NCBI RefSeq assembly: GCF_004023625.1
Contig: NZ_RPDJ01000001.1
Location: 310,001-374,000, forward strand
Origin: Streptomyces cavernae
GTDB lineage: Bacteria; Actinomycetota; Actinomycetes; Streptomycetales; Streptomycetaceae
Direction of reading: 5' to 3'
DNA: 64,000 nucleotides
Shown: positions 8,925 through 16,652 of the stretch, in pieces
Layout: the number at the start of each line of letters is the position of its first letter
How positions within the stretch are numbered: position 1 is the stretch's first letter
Notes under the pieces: generated by a model
The model's input: the letters and a program-made list of their open reading frames with translations, nothing else
The model's database searches: none
Told to the model about the DNA's origin: nothing
Position numbers and translations under genes: made by a program

Positions 8925-9821
8925 ATGGAGATTTCACAGGACGATGCCGGCGTCGCCCGCCTCCGTACGGCCGTACGCGACCACTGGGAGACCCTCTCCG
9001 CATCGGAACGCTCGGTCGCCCGCTACCTGGTGAGCGCACCCGTCGAGCAACTCCTCTTCGCCAGCGCCCAGGAACTGGGCAGCGCCAGCGGTACCAGCAA
9101 CGCCACCGTCGTCCGGGCGCTCCAGCGCCTCGGTTACGCAGGGCTGCCCGCGCTGAAGCGGGAACTCGCCACCCACTTCACCGCGGCCGTGGCCCCCGAG
9201 GTGCGGCTGAAGCAGCGCATCGCCCACGTCGGCCGCGACCTGGAAGGCATCTGGAACGATGTGATCGACGAGGCCAGGGAGCGCATCGAGCAGACCCAGC
9301 GCCTCACCGAACCGGAGGCACTGCGTGCGGCGGTCGCCGTCCTGGCCGACGCCGGAGAGGTCCACTGCTACGGAGTCGCGGCCTCCGAGCCGGCCGCCCG
9401 GCACCTGTCACTGACGCTGGCCCGCATCGGCCGCCGGGCGCGGTTCGTGGGCGCGACCGGCTTCGCCCTCGCGGACCATCTCCTCGCCCTGCGTCAGGGC
9501 GACGCCGTGGTGATCTTCCAGCCCGGCCGTGAACTGCCCGAGCTCACCGTGCTCATCGAACGGGCACAGGCCGTCGGGGCCGGCGTCGTGCTGGTCACCG
9601 AGGAACTCGGGGAACGGTTCGGCCCGCGCGTCGACGCCGTCCTCACCGCGCCGCACACCCCGACGGGCATCACCTCGGAAGCACTCACGGCCCTGGTCGT
9701 GGCGGATGTGCTACTGCTCGCGCTGACCACCCTGGACGAGACGCGAGCCGTCGACACCTCACATCAACTTACCGTCCTGCGTGAGCAGTTGCTCCCTCCA
9801 AAGGGCGGACGCAGAAGCTGA
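8925..9821 (+). CDS. MurR/RpiR family transcriptional regulator
   Basis: A 298-residue regulator with an N-terminal RpiR helix-turn-helix (residues about 1-80: LSASERSVARYLVSAP, GTSNATVVRALQRLGYAG, LPALKREL) and a C-terminal SIS phosphosugar-binding fold (about 115-265, with VHCYGVAASEPAARH, GDAVVIFQPGR and VGAGVVLVTE). RpiR regulators sense sugar phosphates or other small ligands. Divergent orientation to the C45/ABC/deacetylase operon makes it the likely local controller. The start is uncertain: an AAGGA lies about 14 bases upstream of the chosen ATG, and an in-frame ATG 45 bases earlier (8880) is possible. Oddly the ligand domain is sugar-type while the operon looks like amide catabolism. 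Confidence 0.88.
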   Translation: MEISQDDAGVARLRTAVRDHWETLSASERSVARYLVSAPVEQLLFASAQELGSASGTSNATVVRALQRLGYAGLPALKRELATHFTAAVAPEVRLKQRIAHVGRDLEGIWNDVIDEARERIEQTQRLTEPEALRAAVAVLADAGEVHCYGVAASEPAARHLSLTLARIGRRARFVGATGFALADHLLALRQGDAVVIFQPGRELPELTVLIERAQAVGAGVVLVTEELGERFGPRVDAVLTAPHTPTGITSEALTALVVADVLLLALTTLDETRAVDTSHQLTVLREQLLPPKGGRRS

Positions 9822-9974
9822 TCCGCGCCGCCGGGCCGCTGCCCCGCCCGGCGCCGTTCCGCTCGTGGCGGGGCGGAGGGGAGGAAGGGCGTCGGCACGG
9901 CCATGGCAGCACGGGCGACGGCAGCGCGGTCGATGGCAGTAACGGTCGACGGATGCAGGGCCGGCGGCGCAGGG

Positions 9975-10055
9975 CCGACGGCCGCCGGTCGGGGAAGAGC
10001 CCGGCCGACGGCCGACGGCCGCCGGTCCGGGCCAAGCCCGGCCGACGACCGTCGG
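9975..10055. repeat. Two overlapping degenerate copies of the 44-bp hairpin
   Basis: Copies at 9975-10018 and 10012-10055 begin with CCGACGGCCGCCGG and keep the loop-proximal CCCGG, but the distal arm is altered (CCGACGGCCGACGG and CCGACGACCGTCGG). They overlap by seven bases, as if the unit expanded by slippage. Confidence 0.6.
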
Positions 10056-10242
10056 GTGGGTGCACCCAGCTCCAGGGGCCCCTCGGCTCCCGGGCTCCCG
10101 GGCCTCGGCTCCTGGCCCCCCGCGACGCCGGGCCGCTGTCCCGCCCGTGCCGTCCCTTGGGGCAGGGGCGACAGCTGAAGGGGCGGCGGCTGCACGGCCG
10201 ACGGCAGCGCGGTCGATGGATGCAGAGCCGATCGCCGCAGTG

Positions 10243-10286
10243 CCGACGGCCGCCGGTCCGGGACAAGCCCGGCCGGCGGCCGTCGG
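10243..10286. repeat. 44-bp hairpin, perfect copy A
   Basis: The left arm is CCGACGGCCGCCGG, a bulged T, then CCGGG; the loop is ACAAG; the right arm is CCCGG then CCGGCGGCCGTCGG. That gives 19 G/C or G/C-rich pairs around a five-base loop, with a single bulge. It would fold extremely stably in RNA or single-stranded DNA. Confidence 0.8.
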
Positions 10287-10517
10287 TGGGTCGGTGGGTC
10301 CCCCCAGCCCCGGGGGCCGGGCCCCTCGCTTCCCGGCCTTCGGGCCCCTGGCCGCCGGGCCCCTCGCTTCCCGGGCCGCCGGCCGCCGGGCCCCTTGGCC
10401 CCCGCCTCCCGCCCCCCCCCGCGACGCCGGGCCGCAGTACCGCCCGGTGCCGTCCCTCGGGGCAGGGGCGACGGCGGCGGCAGCTAGGTCGACAGACGCA
10501 GAGCCGGCGGCGCAGGG

Positions 10518-10561
10518 CCGACGGCCGCCGGTCCGGGACAAGCCCGGCCGGCGGCCGTCGG
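10518..10561. repeat. 44-bp hairpin, perfect copy B
   Basis: This copy is identical to the one 275 bp upstream over all 44 bases, including the ACAAG loop and the bulged T, although sequence around it has diverged. Conservation of both arms and loop against a drifting background suggests recent duplication or selection on the structure. Confidence 0.8.
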
Positions 10562-10955
10562 GCGGGTTCCCCCCGGCCCCCGGGCCCCGGCCCCACCCCC
10601 GCCCCCCGGCCCCCGGGCCCCGGCCCCTCCCCGGCCCCCGGGCCCCGGCCCCTCCCCGGGCCTCGGGCCTGGGGCCCCGGGCCTCGGGCCCCCGGGCCTC
10701 GGGCCTGGGGCCTCGGGTCTCGGGCCTCCGGCCCTCGGGCCCCGGACCCGAGACCTCGGGCCCCGACCCCCGGACCTCGGCCCCACCGGACCTCGGGCCC
10801 CCGCCCCGGCTCTTGCCCCTCGGCCCCTCGGCCCCTCGGCCCCTCGGCCCCTCGGGCTCCCGTGCACCCGGCCCTTGGGCCCCCACCCCCCGGGGCCCCG
10901 GGCCCGGACGCCGCCGAGCTCTGGGGAAGGGGCGTGGTGCGGAGGGAGAGTGGCG

Positions 10956-11393
10956 TCAGAGGCGTCGGCAGCTGAAGGCGCCGCCGCGGCTGAACTCCCA
11001 CTTGAGGTGGTCCCGCGACTGGGTTCCGTACTCTCCGTCCGCGCCGATGCCCTCCTTGCGCTGCGCACGGGTCAGGGCGGCCGTCGTGTTGCGTCCGAAG
11101 GAGCCGTCGACCACCAGGGACTCGCTGTAGCAGACGTTCAGCGAGCGCTGCAACATGGCGACCGCCTGACTCTGCGCCCCGCTGTTCATATAGCAGTTGG
11201 TACTGCTGTTGTAGGAGGGGATGTACGCGGTGTAGGTGCTTCCGCTGATCGTCTTGGTCCGCGATACGTAGGAGTTGCACCACCCGTCGTATGCCGCGGC
11301 GGGACCGGCCGCGGCGATCGCCAGACCGCTCCAGCCCAGCACGGCGGCGGTGAGGGTGGACAGTGCGACACGGACACTGTGCGAGCGGGACAT
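10956..11393 (-). CDS. Secreted peptidoglycan-binding-domain protein
   Basis: A 145-residue protein with a Sec signal peptide (MSRSHSVRVALSTLTAAVLG...AAAGPAAA) and then one small domain. The C-terminal 80 residues fit the PG_binding_1 fold: AVAMLQRSLNVCY, VDGSFGRNTTAALTRAQRK, IGADGEYGTQSRDHLKW. Four cysteines in the mature part could form disulfides. No catalytic domain is present, so it is a wall-binding or scaffold protein rather than a hydrolase. The ATG was chosen for the signal peptide and the GGAG six bases before it. It is transcribed away from the SARP gene, and an inverted repeat lies in its leader. Confidence 0.8.
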   Translation of the reverse strand: MSRSHSVRVALSTLTAAVLGWSGLAIAAAGPAAAYDGWCNSYVSRTKTISGSTYTAYIPSYNSSTNCYMNSGAQSQAVAMLQRSLNVCYSESLVVDGSFGRNTTAALTRAQRKEGIGADGEYGTQSRDHLKWEFSRGGAFSCRRL

Positions 11394-11448
11394 CTGCGCT
11401 CCTTCTCTGAGGTGCTCTGATCTGCAACGGAGTTGACGTGCAGAAGTG

Positions 11449-11500
11449 GGTTGCCTCAGCGCTCCTGCTGACCCCTGTACAACAGGAAACCGAGGCAACC
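11449..11500. promoter_or_regulatory. Nested inverted repeat in the leader of the peptidoglycan-binding gene
   Basis: GGTTGCCTC (11449-11457) and GAGGCAACC (11492-11500) are perfect complements and enclose a second small hairpin CCTGT-ACA-ACAGG (11475-11487). It lies about 55-110 bases upstream of the start on the leader side. It could be an operator or an RNA structure. The rest of the 11394-11832 intergenic stretch shows nothing else I can name; I looked for a ydaO (c-di-AMP) motif and did not see one. Confidence 0.35.
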
Positions 11501-11832
11501 AATACGTTGATGTTTTTCGGCCATGAACACGGCGCATTGGCATCTGCTGACGACCGGCTCCTCACCGGTAACTTGTCGCGCGCAGACCCGCAGGCGCCGC
11601 CACTCGGGACTCGTGGTGCCCTCCGTCCTCTCCGGTGTTGCCGCCACGACGTACCGAAGCCCCGCCCCTGCGGCCTGCGCAACGGTGTGCGTCCCGTCCG
11701 GGGCGGGTCCCTGCTTCAGGATCTGCCGCGAGCCTTGCGGAAACCTTGTGGCGGTCGGCGCGCAGTGAGCCTGTCCGTGCCCGGTGTCGCCAGTTACCCC
11801 GATCCGGGCGCCGGACCTGCCGATGAGGGGCG

Positions 11833-14800
11833 ATGAGACTTCACCTACTGGGCCCGCTTGAACTGTGGGCGGGAGACCGGCGTTTCGACCTCGGCCAGCC
11901 CAGACAACGAGCCGTGCTGGCGTCACTCGCCGTGGACGCCGGGCGGTTGGTCACCGTGGACAACCTGGTGGACCGGGTCTGGGACGACACCCCGCCCGAC
12001 GGCGCACGGTCCGCCCTCTACGCCCACATCAGCCGGCTGCGCCGGACCCTGCAGGAGGCCGCGGACGCGGACGCCGGGCAAACGGCGCCTCCGCCCGTCC
12101 CGGACCGGTCACCGCTGTCCATCCGGAGAGCCTCCGGCGGGTACATCCTGGAGGCCGACGAGCGCGACATCGATGTGACGATGTTTCGCGCGCTCGTCTC
12201 CCAGGCACGGGAGGAACACCTCGAGGACGCGCACCGCGGACGGCTGCTGACGGAGGCGCTGGACCTGTGGAGAGGCGTCCCGCTCTCCGGGCTGACGGGT
12301 GCCTGGGCGGAACGCGTGCGTACGGTGTGGACACAGGAGTGCATCGAGGCGACCGCCGCCTGGGCGCGGATCCAACTGCGCCTCGGCCGGGCGGAGGAGG
12401 TCGTGGCCCGGGTGCGCCCCGTACTGGCCGAGCACTCCCTGGCCGAACCCCTTGCCGTGGTGATGATCCGCGCCCTGGCCGCCTCCGACCGGATCGCCGA
12501 GGCACTCGGCACATACGCCGACGTCCGGCAGCGGCTGGCTGACGCGCTGGGAGTCGACCCGGGGGACGAACTACACGCCGCCCACCAGGAGTTGCTGCGC
12601 GCCCAGTCGGAGGCCCGGCCCGGCGAAGGCACCGCGGCCACGGCCGCCGCACCCCCACCCGCCCGCGGACCCGTCCCTGAACAACTGCCCGCGAGCATCA
12701 GGGCATTCACCGGAAGGGACGAGCAACTCGCCGAGCTCACCCGGCATCTGACAGCGGGCGATACCGAAGCCGGCGACGCCGACACGGTCGTGATATCCGC
12801 CGTCTCCGGCACGGCGGGCGTCGGCAAGACGGCCCTGGCCGTGCACTGGGCGCACCGCATGCGCCACGCCTTCCCCGACGGCCGGCTGTATGTGAACCTG
12901 CGCGGTTACGACCCGGAGAAACCGGTGTCCGCCGCGACCGCGCTGTCCGGATTCCTCGCCGCGCTCGGTGTCCCCGGCCCGGAGATCCCCGCACGGATCG
13001 ACGACCGGGCCGCCCGCTATCGCACGGCCGTCAGCGGACGCCGCATGCTGATCGTCCTCGACAACGCCTCCTCGGCCGAGCAGATCCGGCCGCTGCTGCC
13101 GGGAACCCCGACCTGCAAGGTGGTGGTCACCAGCAGGGACTCCTTGGCCCCCCTGGTGTCCTTGCACGGAGCGCACCGGTTGCTCCTCGACGTCCTCTCG
13201 CCCGACGACGCGCTGGCCCTGCTGCGCACACTGGTGGGCGACCGGGTCGACGCCGAGCGGGCGGACGCCGTGACCCTGGCAGAACAGTGCGGACGACTGC
13301 CGTTGGCGCTGCGGGTGGCGGCCGAGCTGGTGCTGTTCAGACCGCAGGTGCCGCTCGCCGAACTCGTCACCGAACTCCGCGACTTCCGCCGCCGCCTGGA
13401 CCTGCTGGACTCGGACGGGGACCCGCGGGCCGCCGTGCGCGCCGTCTTCTCCTGGTCCTACGAACGGCTCCCGGACCCGGCGGCCCGGCTGTTCCGGCTG
13501 CTCGGGCTGCACCCCGGACCCGACTTCGGCGCCCACGCCGCCGCCGCGCTGTCCGGCGAACCCGTCGACCGGGTCCGCCGGGCGCTGAACATCCTCATCC
13601 GCGCCCACCTGGTACAGCAGACACGACCCGGCCGCTACACCATGCACGACCTGCTGCGCGCCTACGCCGCGGATCAGTCCGAGACCCACGACGGGCCGGG
13701 AGACCGCGCCGAGGCACTGTCCCGGCTGCTTGACCACTGCCTGGCGGCGGCCGCGGCCGCCATGGACGTGCTCTACCCCGCGGAGCGTCATCTGCGCCCG
13801 CCCGTCCCGGCGTTCGACACCGTGCTGCCGCCCCTGCGCACCGCCGCCGAGAGCCAGGAGTGGCTGCGCGCCGAGCAACCCACACTGGTGGCCCTGTGCG
13901 CCCGGACGGAGTATTCCGGATCGGCGGAGAACACCGTCCGCCTCGCGATGACCCTGCACCGTCACTACGAGCGGTCGGGCCGCTATGCCGACGCCCTCGC
14001 CGTCCACGGACACGCCCTGCGGGCAGCCCGGCAGGCAGGCGACGCACGGGGCGAGGCCGACGTCCTCGTCTGTATCGGAGCCGTCCACCGGCGGCTTTCG
14101 GACTATGAGACGTCGAGGGAGAACCACGAGGCGTCGCTGGCCATCTGCCGGCGCACCGGGTATCAGGTGGGCGAGGCACGCAACCTGACCAACCTCGGAG
14201 TGCTGCACGAGCTGCAGGGGCAGTACCCGCAGGCCGCCGAGTGCCACACGCAGGCGGTGGTGCTGTTCCGCTCGGCCGGGGACCGCCAGGGCGAAGCGGA
14301 CGTGCTGAACAACCTGGGCATCGTCCACGAACTGCTCGAGGACTTCGACGCGTCGATGAACGACTACCGTCAAGCCCTGGCGCTGTACCGGGAGTTGGGC
14401 CACACGACCGGGGAGGCCGGCGCGCTGGGCAACCTGGGCATCACGCTGTCGCGGCTCGGTGAGCACGCCGCTGCGGCCGGGCACTTCGAGCGGGCTCTCG
14501 ACGCGTTCCGCCGGCTCGGCCATCCCAGCGGGGAGGCGCATGCGCTGACCAACCTCGGAGACGCGCTGTGCGGGATGGGACGGCACGAGGAGGCCGCCGA
14601 GCGGCAGCGTCAGGCCCTGGCGCTGTTCCGGCAGACCAAGGAACGCTACGGCGAGGCGGGCGCCCGCAATGGCATCGGCGAGGCCCTGCACGGTATGGGG
14701 CGGCACACCGAGGCGCTGGAGGCACACGCGTCGGCGCTGAGCGTTGCCCTCGAGATCAATGAGCAGGAGGAGCAGGCCCGCGCCCAGATCGGCACCGCTC

Positions 14801-14934
14801 GCGTCCAGGAGACGCTGGGCGATCCGGGCCGGGCGCGGACCCACTGGCAGCAGGCCCTGGACCTGTACACCGCCCTCGGCTCACCGCGCGCGGAGGACGT
14901 ACGCAAGCAACTGTCCGGTCTCGGCGACGGTTGA
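11833..14934 (+). CDS. AfsR-type SARP regulator (wHTH-BTAD-NB-ARC-TPR)
   Basis: A 1033-residue regulator. Residues about 1-95 are an OmpR-type winged helix (MRLHLLGPLELWAG, QPRQRAVLASLAV, LVTVDNLVDRVWDD, LYAHISRLRRTL) and about 105-255 the bacterial transcriptional activation domain. A P-loop, GTAGVGKTALAV, lies near residue 330 and Walker B, MLIVLDNAS, near 405, followed by NB-ARC features such as GRLPLALRVAAEL and the MHDLLRAYA winged helix. From about 700 to the end it is tetratricopeptide repeats with repeated NLG...Y..A units. AfsR/SARP proteins switch on secondary metabolism or development, but no biosynthetic cluster is present in the window. Its last 54 bases overlap a decayed gene on the other strand. 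Confidence 0.93.
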   Translation: MRLHLLGPLELWAGDRRFDLGQPRQRAVLASLAVDAGRLVTVDNLVDRVWDDTPPDGARSALYAHISRLRRTLQEAADADAGQTAPPPVPDRSPLSIRRASGGYILEADERDIDVTMFRALVSQAREEHLEDAHRGRLLTEALDLWRGVPLSGLTGAWAERVRTVWTQECIEATAAWARIQLRLGRAEEVVARVRPVLAEHSLAEPLAVVMIRALAASDRIAEALGTYADVRQRLADALGVDPGDELHAAHQELLRAQSEARPGEGTAATAAAPPPARGPVPEQLPASIRAFTGRDEQLAELTRHLTAGDTEAGDADTVVISAVSGTAGVGKTALAVHWAHRMRHAFPDGRLYVNLRGYDPEKPVSAATALSGFLAALGVPGPEIPARIDDRAARYRTAVSGRRMLIVLDNASSAEQIRPLLPGTPTCKVVVTSRDSLAPLVSLHGAHRLLLDVLSPDDALALLRTLVGDRVDAERADAVTLAEQCGRLPLALRVAAELVLFRPQVPLAELVTELRDFRRRLDLLDSDGDPRAAVRAVFSWSYERLPDPAARLFRLLGLHPGPDFGAHAAAALSGEPVDRVRRALNILIRAHLVQQTRPGRYTMHDLLRAYAADQSETHDGPGDRAEALSRLLDHCLAAAAAAMDVLYPAERHLRPPVPAFDTVLPPLRTAAESQEWLRAEQPTLVALCARTEYSGSAENTVRLAMTLHRHYERSGRYADALAVHGHALRAARQAGDARGEADVLVCIGAVHRRLSDYETSRENHEASLAICRRTGYQVGEARNLTNLGVLHELQGQYPQAAECHTQAVVLFRSAGDRQGEADVLNNLGIVHELLEDFDASMNDYRQALALYRELGHTTGEAGALGNLGITLSRLGEHAAAAGHFERALDAFRRLGHPSGEAHALTNLGDALCGMGRHEEAAERQRQALALFRQTKERYGEAGARNGIGEALHGMGRHTEALEAHASALSVALEINEQEEQARAQIGTARVQETLGDPGRARTHWQQALDLYTALGSPRAEDVRKQLSGLGDG

Positions 14935-15818
14935 GGGCGCCGAGTGCGGGAGGGCGGCCCGGGCCGGTCGTCGGGAGGCGGGCAGGTGTCCGCGTAGGCG
15001 AACCGTCTCCTGGGGCCTCTTGACGAACGCCTCGGCACGCGCGCGCCGCTCCAGCCACACCCGGTCCCCGGTGAGCCGGGCGAGCCGTCCGAAGAGGCAG
15101 ACCAGGTCGGTGTTGTGTTCGGTCGAAGTGAACGGCAGCTTCTCGCCGGCCCCGTTGACCCCGAACTTGTAGCCGCCGAGGGGCTCGTCGGTGCGGCCGG
15201 TCCGCTCGATCCACTCGCCGATCCGCACGGCACCCGCGAGGAAGCGGCGGGTACCGGTCCGGTGGGCGAGTGCGCTGAGCGCGATCCCCGCCCAGGCCAT
15301 GTCGCCCACCGCCGTGCCGGTGAAGCCGAACTGCGTGCCGACGTTGGCGGTGCCGTCCGCCCGTACGAACCCGTCGGGTTGCCGCGACCCGTCGTAGAAC
15401 GTGTACGGCCCCACGTTGTAGGCCTGACGGAGTCTGCCGTCGTCGTACGCCGGGTCGTGGGCCTGGGCGTAGAGGAGCGCGTCGCCGAGCGCCACGGCCC
15501 GTGCCCGGCCGTCCGCGGTACGCGCCGCGAGATGGGCCAGGATGGCGAGGGCGTTGTCGTAGGTGAAGGCGGTGCTGAACAGACCGGCCTGGTCGGTGTA
15601 GCTCTGGGCCAGACGGATCCTGCCGTGATCCGGATAGGCGTCCATGGCGGCGGCGAGGAAGGCGTGCGCCCGGTGCTCGGCGGAAGGCCGGACGCGGCCG
15701 GGAGTCCGGCCGCGTGGGCACCGCCGGCGCCGCCCGCGGTCAGCGCCGCGGCTCCGATGAGGAGTCCGGTTCCGACAAGCGTACGACGGCTGAGCGCGGG
15801 ACCTTGGTTGCCGGTCAT
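14881..15818 (-). pseudogene. Decayed Tat-secreted protein (frameshifted and 3'-truncated)
   Basis: The start (MTGNQGPALSRRTLVGTG) has a clear twin-arginine signal ending AGGAHAAG. After about 45 codons, near 15680-15690, the frame must shift by one base to continue into the well-formed mature domain (AEHRAHAFLAAAMDAYPDHG and onward). That domain has the aromatic, helical look of a six-hairpin (alpha/alpha)6 carbohydrate-active or uncharacterised Tat protein: FTYDNALAILAHLA, YNVGPYTFYDG, STEHNTDLVCLFGRLARLTG. Coherent sequence stops near 15022, after RRARAEAFV; the last 46 codons look like random reading of the SARP gene's 3' end. So the gene has a frameshift and has lost its C-terminal part. 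A LacI-type palindrome sits just upstream, fitting a sugar-related role. Confidence 0.7.
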
Positions 15819-15857
15819 GGGTCTCTTGCGAGGTACGAGGCGGGGCAGTGCCGGTCC

Positions 15858-15871
15858 TGAGAGCGCTCTCA
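15858..15871. promoter_or_regulatory. LacI-family-type operator palindrome
   Basis: TGAGAGCGCTCTCA is a perfect 14-bp palindrome 40 bp upstream of the decayed Tat-protein start. Its GAGAGCGCTCTC core closely resembles actinobacterial LacI-family operators such as the cellulose-utilisation CebR/CelR box (TGGGAGCGCTCCCA). Confidence 0.55.
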
Positions 15872-15956
15872 GTGGTGCGCGCTCATTGTGCTGGTGCGCC
15901 GGGGACGGGTCAACGTCCTTGACGCACAGACCGGTTGGCGGGGGAGGGGGGAGTCC

Positions 15957-16000
15957 GGGGGCGAAGGGAGGCGAAGGGAGGCGAAGGGAGGCGGGGGAGG
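15957..16000 (+). repeat. GGGAGGCGAA tandem repeat with G-quadruplex potential
   Basis: About four units of the 10-mer GGGAGGCGAA are flanked by longer G runs, giving well-spaced GGG tracts on the plus strand. The surrounding 15872-16140 is a GC-rich non-coding stretch with further short repeats of GGTCCCC type and no gene. Confidence 0.6.
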
Positions 16001-16140
16001 TGTGGACGTCCGGAAGGACTGGGAGCACGCCGGGGCGCAGCCGTTTGAGGACCCGCCCCGGTCCCCAGCTCCCGGTCCCCCGGCTTCCGTTCCCGGTCCC
16101 CGGCCCCGTCCCGCAGGCTCCGGTCCCTGCCCCCCGGCCC

Positions 16141-16634
16141 CGGCCGGCCCTCGTACCGATCGTGCTCGCGCACGCCCACGCCATGCTGACCAGCCCCCCC
16201 CGAGGGCGCCACCAATTACATCGAGGCCGACGTGCACGATCCGGCCACCATCCTGGAACGGGCCGCCGCCACACTCGACTTCAGCCGGCCCGTCGCCGTG
16301 ACGATGCTGGGCGTCATCAACTTCATCATCGACACGACCAGGCCCGGGCCGTGGTGAACCGTCTCCTGGAGGCCGTGCCGGCCGGCAGCTATCTGGTCAT
16401 GTCACACCCCACCACCGAGGTGGACGGGGAGACGATGACGGAAGCCGTGCGTTACTGGAACAGCCAGGGCTCGGCACCGATGACCCTGCGCACACGTGAG
16501 GAACTGCTGGGCATCTGCGAGGGGCTTGACCTGCTGGAGCCGGGCGTCGTCTCCTGCTCACGCCCGCGCCCGGGCCGGTCCGACGAGCCGATCGTGGACG
16601 TGACGCAGTCTGCGGGGTGGCGAGGAAGCCGTAG
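16141..16634 (+). pseudogene. Decayed SAM-dependent methyltransferase (Methyltransf_19/DUF574 family)
   Basis: Three frames have to be joined to read a recognisable C-terminal half of this Streptomyces family. Frame one gives VPIVLAHAHAMLTSPP; after a run of eight C (about 16193-16201) the reading moves one base to PEGATNYIEADVHDPATILE and the strand LDFSRPVAVTMLGVINFI. Near 16335 it moves back to RAVVNRLLEAVPAGSYLVMS, HPTTEVDGETMTEAVRYWN and GLDLLEPGVVSCSR. A third shift near 16610 yields the usual end CGVARKP with TAG at 16632. The N-terminal half is not detectable. The enzyme is certainly not made. Confidence 0.75.
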
Positions 16635-16652
16635 GACGGCACCAACACGCCG

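Larger units (their letters stand above)
9822..10955. repeat. 1.1-kb non-coding GC block with degenerate 230-300-bp repeats
   Basis: No gene is supported here although long frames run through on both strands, because the sequence is almost pure G/C with few stop codons. The first part (about 9825-10575) is made of three degenerate units sharing the anchors GCGACGCCGGGCCGC, GGGGCAGGGGCGAC and GGTCGA followed by a strong hairpin. The second part (about 10570-10920) decays into short G/C words such as GGGCCCCGG and CGGGCCT. It separates the RpiR gene from the convergent peptidoglycan-binding gene, so it sits downstream of both and could act as a large termination or replication-pausing region. 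Confidence 0.7.

Noticed and set aside
9759..11682. Long open frames on both strands through the GC block, with proline/glycine/arginine-rich products
   Set aside because: They come from stop-codon scarcity in near-pure G/C DNA; composition is repetitive in every frame, there is no start signal, and the frames run into a real gene in the wrong frame.
11394..11832. c-di-AMP (ydaO) riboswitch upstream of the wall-binding gene
   Set aside because: I looked for the conserved ydaO boxes on the leader strand and could not see them; only a simple nested hairpin is present.
11833..14934. SARP gene as marker of an antibiotic biosynthetic cluster
   Set aside because: No polyketide, peptide or terpene synthase is encoded anywhere in the window, so a pathway-specific role is unsupported.
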